A DNA stretch of 64,000 nucleotides from Flaveria trinervia (lineage: Eukaryota; Streptophyta; Magnoliopsida; Asterales; Asteraceae): contig CM046453.1 in assembly GCA_025506515.1 (NCBI GenBank), forward strand, positions 29,661,558-29,725,557, read 5' to 3'. Below are positions 56,148 to 64,000 of the stretch, piece after piece. Positions within the stretch are counted from its first letter, which is position 1; every line of letters starts with the position of its first letter. The position numbers and the translations under genes are program-made. The notes beneath the pieces were generated by a model, which was given only the letters and a program-made list of their open reading frames with translations, was not told the origin of the DNA and made no database searches.

Positions 56148-57540
56148 CAGAGAACCAATAATTGCCCTTACTGATGTTGATCAGTATCCTCCCCCTCAAG
56201 GTCAGGACAAAGATTATGGTTTCTGGGTATGGGTGTCTTGGCAGGCTTGCAATCCTTCATCTCAAATCTTTCTAAGATATCAGATACATATTTAGATTGA
56301 TTAATGAAGACCCTTCCTTCATTTTCTTTACCTGAATTCCAAGGAAAAAGTCCTTTTTCCCATGGAGCTCATCTCAAACTTTTTCTTCATAATGCTCTCA
56401 AAGTCCTTGCATTTTGGTCATTTGACAACCAAATATGATGTCATCAACATAGACTTGTACGAGCAAAATGTCCTTTCCAGATCTTCTGATGAAGAGAGTC
56501 TTATCAATGGTACCTCTAGTGTAGCCATTCTTGAAGAAACTGAGACAAGGTCTCATACCACAGCCTAGGTTCTTGGTGCAGCCCATATAGAGCTTTATCC
56601 AATTTGCACACATAGTTGGGGTGTTGTGGATCTTCAAATCCTGGAGGTTAGCATACATAGACTTCCCTATCTATATCCCCATATAGAAATGCACACTTGA
56701 CATCAAGTTGGTATACTGTGAAGTCCTTGGATGCAGCATAAGCAAGGAAGATCCTAACTGCCTCAAGTCTTGTAACTGGTGCAAAGACATTAGTATAATC
56801 GATTCCTTCCTCTTGAGTGTATCCTTGAACTACAAGTCTTGCCTTATTCTTGATGATCAAGCCTCTATCATCTCTCTTGTTTCTGAAGACCCATTTGGTG
56901 CCTATAGGTACTTGACTAGATGGTAGCGGACATAGGTTCCATACCTTCTATCTTGAATTGAAGCAGCTCCTCTTGCATCGATTCAAGCCAGCTACTATCT
57001 TTCAAGGCATCTTCTACCTTCTTGGGTTCCATCTAAGATAGAAATCATGAGTACAAGCAGACATTCCCTTGATGAGTCTGTCCTCTTGTTCTCACACCCT
57101 CAGAGACATTCCCTATGATATTCTCAGTTGGATGAGTGTTGTGAATCCTAAGACGAGGAATCACTTCCAGTTGCAGAGATAAATCCAAGTTAGACATATT
57201 CTGCTCAGGGACTGGAACACTCTGTCCAGCTGTTGTTTCAAAGTCATTCAATGAGGACTGATTGAATGAATGAGAAACATCATCAATAGTTGGCTGTGAA
57301 GTAGTATAACAGTTGCCTGTTCCTTCAAATACTACTTCCTTCTGCCTGGTGTTGTGGTGGATCACCTGATGAGTTTTGAGGCTCAGTAGGTGATTCATTT
57401 GTTAAGGCTTCACTATTCCTTGATATAGTTAAACTATCAGATCTGTGAATAGTGAAGCTTGATGTATTGCAGCAGTTGGAGAATTGGTCTAGGCCTGGGA
57501 AGCTCAAGTAATTGATCATTAGTAGCATCAGCAGCATCAT
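56148..57540 (-). pseudogene. pol: Copia F linker and reverse transcriptase
   Basis: Linker 57045-57549 with NLDLSLQLEVIPRLRIHNTH, as in A and C. RT: KARLVVQGYTQEEGIDYTNVF, YQLDVKCAFLYGDIDREVYV (motif A Asp kept), NYVCKLDKALYGLHQ, LFIRRSGKDILLVQVYVDD (56440-56451) and then shifted frames. Stops near 56945 and 57033 and frameshifts near 56590 and 56650. All catalytic Asp residues are present. Confidence 0.85.
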
Positions 57541-57603
57541 TTTAAGCACCTATCCCAACTGAAACATTCTCACAAGAGGGTTTAGAATAGTTTGGAAACA
57601 ATT

Positions 57604-58620
57604 CTAATCAAAGATGTGATCAGGTCCATTCCCCCTAACACAAGGAGTGTGCTCATTAACAACTATATTAGATGACTCCTCAAATTGGTGATTCTTAATG
57701 TTGTATACTCTATAAGCTTTGGAGCTAGAAGAATATCCAACAAAGATAGCATCATCTGACTTTTCAACAAATTTTGCTAAATTGTCCTTTGTGTTAAGTA
57801 TGGTACACCTGTTGCCAAGGACCTTAGAAAGACAATGAATGGTGGCCTCTTGTTCCATAGCTCATAAGGGGTTTTCCATGTGGCTTAACTACAAGAACTA
57901 TATTTTGCACATAGCATGCAGTGCTAACTGCCTCTGCCCAGAATGTAAGAGGTAGTTTTGAATTAGCTAACATAGTTCGAGCAGCCTCAATAAGTGACCG
58001 GTTTCTCCTCTCAGCAACACCGTTATGTTGAGGAGTTCTAGGAGCACTGTATTGTTTGGCAATCCCTTTTGAGTTACAGAATGAGTCAAGAACGAAGTTC
58101 TTAAACTCAGTCCCTTGATCACTTCTAATAATTTTAACCTTGTGATCAAATTGATTTTCTATTTTAAGAATAGAAGATTTTAATGTTTCAGCAGTTTCAT
58201 CTTTAGTTCTTAAAAAGAATACCCATGTGAATCTTGTAAAATCCTCAACTATCACAAGGCAGTATGATTTCCTTCCAACACTCATTATACTTGTGGGACC
58301 AAAAAGATCCATGTGCAATAAGTGTAATGGAGTAGTGATAGAGTTAACATATTTGGATTTATGAGAGGTCCTGTGTTGCTTCCCTTTCAGGCATGCAACA
58401 CAGTTATCTTTGCAGAAAAATTCCTTTTTAGGAAAGCCATGTACCAAGTTATTTTTAGCCAATTTATTCATTGTCTTAAAATTTATATGACACATACGTT
58501 TATGTCGTAATGTTGACTCATCACTATCAGCTTTGGAAAGAAAGCATGATACTTCACCCATTGGGGAAGCATTGTTCATATCCAGTTTGTACATATCCCC
58601 TTCCTGGGAGATCTAAGAAG
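57604..58620 (-). pseudogene. pol: Copia F integrase (256-aa core open)
   Basis: 57824-58594 is open: ESTLRHKRMCHINFKTMNKL (His-His), CKDNCVACLKGKQHR (Cys-x-x-Cys), HMDLFGPTSIMS (Asp), DFTRFTWVFFLRTKDET, IRSDQGTEFKNF (Asp), PQHNGVAERRNRSLIEAA (Glu), FWAEAVSTACYVQN. The zinc domain and D-D-E triad are complete. The C-terminal part (57604-57858) has RCTILNTKDNLAKF and IFVGYSSSSKAYRVYN, one frame apart. As in other copias the C-terminal domain is followed by an acidic linker. Confidence 0.85.
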
Positions 58621-58667
58621 CACCAATTCCGGAGGAATGGTCATCCCTGATTTAAGGATAATGCACT

Positions 58668-59344
58668 CATGTTCTATGAAAAGCATCTGGTGCTTTTGAT
58701 CACAATATTGAGAAACACTTAATAGATTGTGTTCAAGCTGTTTGATAAAGTTAACTTTGTCAACTATAACTTACCATTGGATATACTCCCTCTGCTAGAA
58801 ATATATCCTCCGGCCTCACCTCCAAATTGGACAAGACCTCCATCATAGTGTTGAAACTGTTGAAGGAGAGATTTGTTCCCTGTCATGTGCCTGGAGCATC
58901 CACTATCCACAATCCAGACATTGTTCTTCTTATCATATGGATGTCCCTACACATAAGATGAGATTGTTAGTTTTGTTTGGAAGCTCAAGCCTTGCTGGTC
59001 TTGGGTTCTTCCTAAGATAATGACATAATTGAACCAAATGATATACATTGGGGTTCAATAGAGGTCTTTGAAGAAGAGGTTGGGCTGCAGCATCTTCCTT
59101 GATCTTCCAGTCCACCCTTTGGTTGATCTTGGAGGATGAGCCTATAGAGGCTTTTGCAGCATGGCCTTCTTCCGAAGCTTCTTTGTTTTCAGAAGAAGTC
59201 TTCACCACCTTTTCTTCCAAAGCAGTCTTCTTCTGGGATGTTTCAAGGGAATCTCTTGTTCTTCCGAACTTTAGTAGCATTTGCTTCCGAGGCCATTTTC
59301 CCTTTGGAAGAAATAGTTTCTTCCGAAAGCAACCTTGCTTCCGA
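58668..59344 (-). pseudogene. pol: Copia F protease segment, inner copy (DSG intact)
   Basis: The downstream copy of a 0.68 kb tandem duplication. From its 5' side: SQKKTALEEKVVKTSSENK, a Lys/Glu/Ser-rich spacer, DWKIKEDAAAQ, then the protease site IVDSGCSRHMTGN with the catalytic Asp kept (58899-58910), YDGGLVQFGGEAGGYI and the pre-integrase start. The spacer contains several TTCCGAAG motifs. Frameshifts near 59060 and 58930. Confidence 0.82.
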
Positions 59345-60021
59345 ACTCATGTTCTGTGAATAGCATTTGATGCTTTTGATCCAGAATTGAGAAACACTTA
59401 ACAGATTGTGTTCAAGTTGTTGACAAAATGGACTTTGTCAATTTTAACTTACCATTGGATATACTCCCTCTACCAGAAATATATACTCCGGCCTCACCTC
59501 CAAATTGGATAGGACCTCCATCATAGTTCTGAAACTGTTGAAGTAGAGATCTATTTCCTGTCATGTGCCTGGAGCATCCACTACCTACAATCCATACATT
59601 GTTGTTCTTGTCAAATGGATGTTCCTGCACAAAAGATGAGATTTCAGTTTTGTTTGGAAACCCAAGCCTTGCTGGTCTTGGGTTCTTCCAAGGATAATGA
59701 CATGAGTGAACCAAATGATATGCATGTGGGTTCAACAGAGGTCTTTGAAGAAGAGGTTTGGGCTGCAGCATCTTCCTTGATCTTCCAATCCACCCTTTGG
59801 CTGATCTTGGAGGATGAGCTTGTTGAAGCTTTTGCAGCATGGTCTTCTTCCGAAGCTTCTTTCTGTTTGGAAGAAGTCTTCACCACCTTTTCTTCCGAAC
59901 CAGTCTTCTTCTGGGATGGTTTCAAGGGAGCTTTCTTGTTCTTCCGAACCTTAATAGCTTTTGCTTCCAAAGCCATTTTCCCTTTGGAAGAAGGAGTTTC
60001 TTCTTAAAGCAACTTGGCTTT
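59345..60021 (-). pseudogene. pol: Copia F protease segment, outer copy (Asp to Gly)
   Basis: The upstream copy of the duplication, with the same order: KAPLKPSQKKTGSEEKVV, DWKIKEDAAAQ, then NVWIVGSGCSRHMTGN, where the catalytic Asp of DSG is Gly (59577-59588), and FGGEAGVYISGRGSISNGKL. Both copies begin at the same ACTCATGTTCT sequence. Translation would meet this inactive copy first. Confidence 0.82.
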
Positions 60022-62260
60022 GGAAATTAGCTTTCCCTTCTTCAACACTTGAACCATATGGAAGGGTCCAAATGTGAAACCTTCCTGACTCCTTCTTTTC
60101 TAACATTATTTGCATAATGTGTGCTTGCAGAATTGTAGTAACAATCTTTTGCCATGTGATTTTGCAGGCCACACAAGATGCATGCAATGTTAGTCTTTTG
60201 GGAAAGTGAGGTTGTTGTTTCTTGGTTTTCCTTTCTTCGTCAGCAACTTTTCCCTTTAACTTCTGATCCTTTGGTAGGACAGGAATGTTGGTATTACATT
60301 CCTTTCCTGAATCGAAGTACCTAACACTTGGAATGCAGCTGAGATAAAGACACCCTTCTGTTTGGGTCAATTTTTAGTTTGGATTCTGCCACTTTCTTAG
60401 CAGTTTTCCTAGCAGCTTTAGCTCTGCTTCTTCTGGCTTTAGTGGTTAGGATTTGATCATCACAGGAGGTGATGGGTACATCTACCTGTTCCTTCCCTGT
60501 GGTGGCCACTATTGGTGCCTCATCCTTCAACTCTGGTCAGTAGTTGGAACCTCTTGCTCTTCAGTACCACATCTAGGCTGTCTAACAGACTCATAGGAAT
60601 GTGGTGGAGCATCTTCATTGGTTCCAACCCTCCTTTGTTCTGATAACGAGTTTGGAATAGGAGGATGATGCAAGAATAGCTTGGAAGTTCTGCTCAGAGA
60701 TAGCATGCTTCCTGGCCTGAGCCTCGGCAGTGACAAGCTGGGCTTGAGCCTCAGACAATTTGGATATCAGATCTGTGATTTGAGTCTTGTAGTTGGTGTG
60801 TTCATGTTTCAAAAGAGATACAGTTTTCTCTAACTCATCAATTTCTTTTTGATAGTCAGATTCAGCTCTTTTAAAATCATATTTTAGAAGATTTAAAGAC
60901 TTATTGTCAGATCTGATTTCCATATTGTAATCCTGATAGACTTTAACTTTAGCTATACAGGCTGGAGTGTAGAGATGTTCATATACCTGGGCATCATCTG
61001 TTCCGGCCATGAGAGCTTGAGCAGGAGTCACATCCTGTACCATGAAGCTCCAGTCAACCTCTTGAGCCATTACGGTTGTTTCAGTTGACTTCTTAGAGGC
61101 TTTGAGGTTGAGGGATGTGTGTAGGCCTGTGGGGTTCCCAGATTGGTCTTGGGAGCCTTGCATTCCCTTGCGAATTGACCCAGTTGGTTACAGTTGTAAC
61201 ACTTTGCCTTGGTCTTGTCAAACCCGAACTTGATGGTAGTTGGGTTTTGAGGGAAATGCCTTCCAGTTCTCTTAAAGAACTTCTTTGCTCTGTAAGTTAA
61301 GAGAGCTATCTGCTGGACAATGTCCACGTACTCTACATCATCTGGGCTAAAACACTCAAGATCATCAAAGCAGTATTAAAAATCTCCTGAGTGTCCACCT
61401 CCTGAAACAAAAGCAGAACTTTCCTGGAAGGAATTGTGTTGAGCCTGTTGAGACCTTGGAGTCTCAGGATAAGTGATGTAAGGACCAGAAGAGCAGGATG
61501 GCTACTGATATGTTAGGTAATGCTGAGGTTCTGGGGTTAATGAGCCTTCAGCAACCATTAAAGCGTTGCTAGCAGGAAGACTCATGGGTCTGCTTGTTTG
61601 GTGGCCCTTCTTACTCTCCATCTCTAGACGATATCCATTAAGGATGCCGTAGAGCTCAGTCATGGAAAGAGTGTTCAAGTTTTCTGTTCTCTTGATAGAG
61701 ACACAGTAGAATGTCCACTCATTTGGAAAAGCGCTCATGAACTTTCTGGTGAGATCTCTAAGTTCAGGAGTGATCTTCACAGACTGAAGGGAAGAGATAA
61801 GATCCATGTACCTAAAGTACTACTGGCTGAGGGTCTCTCCAGCAATATGAGTGAAGTTCTCAAACTGCTGCTTCAGTGAGTCGTTCTTTGAGTCGTTTGA
61901 GTTGGAGTACATCTGGGCAAGTGCGTCAAACAATTCTTTGGCAGTCTTGCAATGCTCGAACCCCACCATGATTGAGTTCGGTATTGCAGTCATGAGAATT
62001 GTCATAGCATTGCTGTCGATGTCTATCTTCTTCCTTTCTTCATCAGAATAGTCCTTGACAGCTTTCTCTATCATGGCACGTTTCCACTAGTGAAGCCACC
62101 TTTGGCTTGTACGGTCCATTGACAATAGAGTTCCACATTTTGCTGTCTTGGTATCTAATGAAGCCTTCCTTCTTCTACTCTAAGACCTGAAGTTTTCAGG
62201 AGTAATGATGGGAGCTTTTGTCATTGTTCCCATCTCTACCTTGGATTTGTTAAGGGCCAT
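60022..62260 (-). pseudogene. gag: Copia F gag with two zinc knuckles
   Basis: Starts MALNKSKVEMGTM at 62260, 79 bases after the primer site. A stop (TAG) occurs at about codon 27. The capsid part has AMTILMTAIPNSIMVGFEH, TAKELFDALAQMYSN and LTRKFMSAFPNEWTF. Knuckle 1 (about 61150-61195) is CYNCNQLGQFAREC: the His is Gln. 60615-61163 is a helical, coiled-coil-like block (YQKEIDELEKTVSLLKHE). Knuckle 2 is CILCGLQNHMAKDC (60141-60182), complete. Frameshifts near 61330, 61500, 61810 and 60600. Confidence 0.82.
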
Positions 62261-62338
62261 TTGAGTGAGTGGGTGGTAGGGAGGAGTGAAAAACAGGTTG
62301 ATTTGAATGGTTAGATCACGCAATCAAGAGCCTGAGAA

Positions 62339-62350
62339 GCTCTGATACCA
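62339..62350 (-). other. Copia F primer binding site
   Basis: TGGTATCAGAGC on the minus strand, two bases from the LTR end. Confidence 0.92.
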
Positions 62351-62352
62351 AT

Positions 62353-63225
62353 TGCAGGATCGGTGTTTGTCACTTAAACACAATGTTTTTTCTCAAACAA
62401 ACCTAGAATCACACTCGGGTAAGAATCAATAAGAGTTGATCACAATATAAAAAGTAACTAAGAACACAGAAAGATAATTTTCAAGATACTTTTATATATT
62501 GATTCTCAACTCAAAATACAAAGACTCTTACAAGCAGAAGATGATTATCTCCCTTGGTTACAATGAGTTTCAAAGAGAACCTATATATAATACTATCTAC
62601 AGCCGGATATACTTTGATACCAGCTGGGATCCTTTAGCTAAAGCCTATACTACAAGACTATAGTTTAAGGTATCTCAGATAAAGTCTTATTTGAGATTTG
62701 GTAGTCAGGACATGTCCCTGACTTACCTTTTGTCACCAACTAAATTTGGTCACATGTACTATCATGAAAAGATAAACAGTGGAATAAAGTATGGTCAATA
62801 ACATGGTTCTTTAGGAAGAAGCCATGCTGTATCGGAAGTCTGCAGCGGAGTGTCAGAGACCATACTTGTGTCCACTGGTTCATAGCAGTGTCTTCCGAAG
62901 GTTAAATGGCTTCGGAAGAGTATGTACTGCCGAAGCCACTTTATACTTCGGAAGAGGCTGCTTCTTCCAAGGCTTGGAGACTTCTTCTTTTCATCATACT
63001 TCGGAAGTGGTCTTCACTTTAGTCTTCTAAGTCTTGAACTTCGGAAGTATGCATTTGCTTCGGAAGCAGAGTTCTGTCTTCGGAAGTTGGTCTTTCCCTT
63101 TGTCTTTGGAAGAACTCTACAACCTTCGGAAGTTCCATGATAAGCTTCGGAAGCCTTCGCATGCAGTACCAAAATAACTTAAGTGATCTAGTTTTGTTTG
63201 CATTAGCCTTCTTCTTGATCCAACA
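62353..63225 (-). repeat. Copia F 5' LTR (873 bp)
   Basis: Pair of 39553-40424 with only scattered differences. The CTTCGGAAG array (62890-63150) lies upstream, on the minus strand, of TATATATAG at 62581-62589. Ends TGTTGGATC...GATCCTGCA. Confidence 0.93.
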
Positions 63226-64000
63226 TCAACGTTACACCACACTCTACTTGACCCGTTGATTGTTGTAAACTCTCTTGTTCGTATGTTGTATCCTAGAAAG
63301 ATACCTTCATCAGCCTTCTCACTGAATTTTCCCTCCTGAGTCTTCTTTAGTAGGGTGCATGGAGCACCAATGGCTCGAATACTCTAGATTAGGTTTACGT
63401 CATTGTAGTAACTTGTAACACGTATTTCCATGGCGTTTAACTACCAGAACTTGATTTAGCGTATAACACGCATTTGCAACCGCTCATTCCAGAATTAGAT
63501 TGGCAGTTTCGAGTCTACTAGCATCGTCCGTGTGTCTCTATCAAGCTGTGATTCTTCCTTTCAGTAACGCCGTTCATCTGAAGAGTGTAGGCAGAAGTGA
63601 ACTGATGCACAATTCCCTTTTCCTTGCAGTAAGCCTTCATCCATTGATTCTTGAACTCGTTCTATTGTCTGAGCGCACTTGTCATACCTTCAGCTTGTAG
63701 AGGAACTCCAGAGTAGTTACTAATTCCTTGAATGACTCAAATGTTTCTGATTTGAATTTCAGAAACATCACCCAAGAGAATCTTGAGCAGTCATCAGTAA
63801 CTACATAGCAGTACAAGTCGCCTACGATGCTTCTTGTACTGACTGGACCAAACAGATCCATGTGAAGAAGTTCAAGAGGAAGTTCAATGGAATGAACTTT
63901 CTTTTCCTTATGAGACTTCTGCGTCTATTTGCCCTTCTTGCACGCACAACAGAAATCTGGAAGTTGGAAGTTTTTGACATTAACTCCTCTCACTAGATCA
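63226..64000 (-). pseudogene. pol: Copia E integrase, cut by window edge
   Basis: From the right: FCCACKKG (Cys pair of the zinc domain), LHMDLFGPVS (Asp), YCYVVTDDCSRFSWVMFLK-like segment, RSDN (Asp), KAYCKEKGIVHQFTSAY, MNGVTERKNH (Glu), ACYTLNQVLV-like, GAPCTLLKKTQEGKFSEKAD and EGIFLGYNIRTREF. Frameshifts near 63400 and 63640. The end at 63226 joins the linker at 39547 once copia F is removed, with one frame change. Further pol and gag lie outside the window. Confidence 0.8.

Larger units (their letters stand above)
39553..63225 (-). mobile_element. Copia F: full-length element, split by copia G
   Basis: Minus-strand element with LTRs of 872 and 873 bp, primer site, polypurine tract, gag, duplicated protease segment, integrase, RT, RNase H, spacer and extra ORF. 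The flanks share TCAA (39549-39552 and 63226-63229), a four-base or shifted five-base duplication. Without copia G it is about 13.3 kb. Same family as A, C and probably D by LTR start, tract and CTTCGGAAG motif. Confidence 0.9.
31195..64000 (-). mobile_element. Copia E: element split by copia F, 5' end outside window
   Basis: Copia E has a 3' LTR (31195-31931), polypurine tract, extra ORF (31957-35390), a long spacer (35391-37442), RNase H and RT (37443-39547) and, after copia F, integrase (63226-64000). The integrase and linker frames on the two sides of F belong together, which shows that F inserted into E. E in turn cuts the copia D extra ORF at 31194. Its 5' LTR and gag lie beyond the right edge. 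It is a third LTR family, distinct from A/C/F and B/G. Confidence 0.8.

Noticed and set aside
1..64000. tRNA, rRNA, or other host genes
   Set aside because: I found no cloverleaf-like, rRNA-like or host coding sequence; the only tRNA-like matches are primer binding sites of 12 bases.

Overview
This window is plant DNA made almost entirely of nested LTR retrotransposons; I found no host gene, tRNA or rRNA. Seven Ty1/copia-type bodies (called A to G here) and one rearranged Ty3/gypsy body (GYP) can be separated by LTRs, primer sites, target duplications and protein motifs. The copia elements look like the large SIRE/Maximus lineage: primer site TGGTATCAGAGC next to the LTR, a polypurine tract with GGGGGAG, a long gag with zinc knuckles, and a large extra ORF between pol and the 3' LTR. 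The extra ORF and the gypsy gag resemble predicted proteins I remember from Asteraceae genomes, so an Asteraceae source is likely (inference, not searched).

Layout. 1-5795: GYP, a + strand gypsy element with gag, a 3' LTR (3280-5795) and two inverted LTR fragments; it sits inside the pol of copia A. 5796-7371 and 19662-25097: copia A (+), split by copia B (7372-19661, minus, 12.3 kb, both LTRs, target duplication GTATC). 24733-25359: a head-to-head LTR palindrome joining A to copia C (25360-about 29190, minus, pol only). About 29191-31194: copia D (minus), only extra-ORF sequence. 31195 to the right edge: copia E (minus), with its 3' LTR, extra ORF, RNase H and RT on the left and integrase at 63226-64000. 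E is split by copia F (39553-63225, minus), and F is split by copia G (41220-51597, minus, target duplication GTCTT). The right half is therefore a four-level nest, D containing E containing F containing G.

How the parts work. In each element the LTR would drive one RNA coding gag (capsid and zinc knuckles), protease, integrase, reverse transcriptase and RNase H. Almost all frames carry stops or frameshifts, so none looks autonomous as written. Some single blocks remain open: RNase H of B, integrase of C and F, RT of G, and half of the extra ORF of G.

The most interesting pattern is that each copia family carries its own short, nearly palindromic motif array: CTTCGGAAG in A/C/F, AACWACTGAAGA in B/G, and TCGNNCGA in E. 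The array lies in the LTR and again in the spacer between the RNase H stop and the extra-ORF start. In B, E and F that spacer also has a clear TATA box between array and ATG (weak in A). This suggests an LTR-like internal promoter for the extra ORF. Other notable points are a duplicated protease segment in F with one catalytic Asp changed, an LTR fragment spliced exactly into the RT of A, and catalytic-residue changes in E and C.
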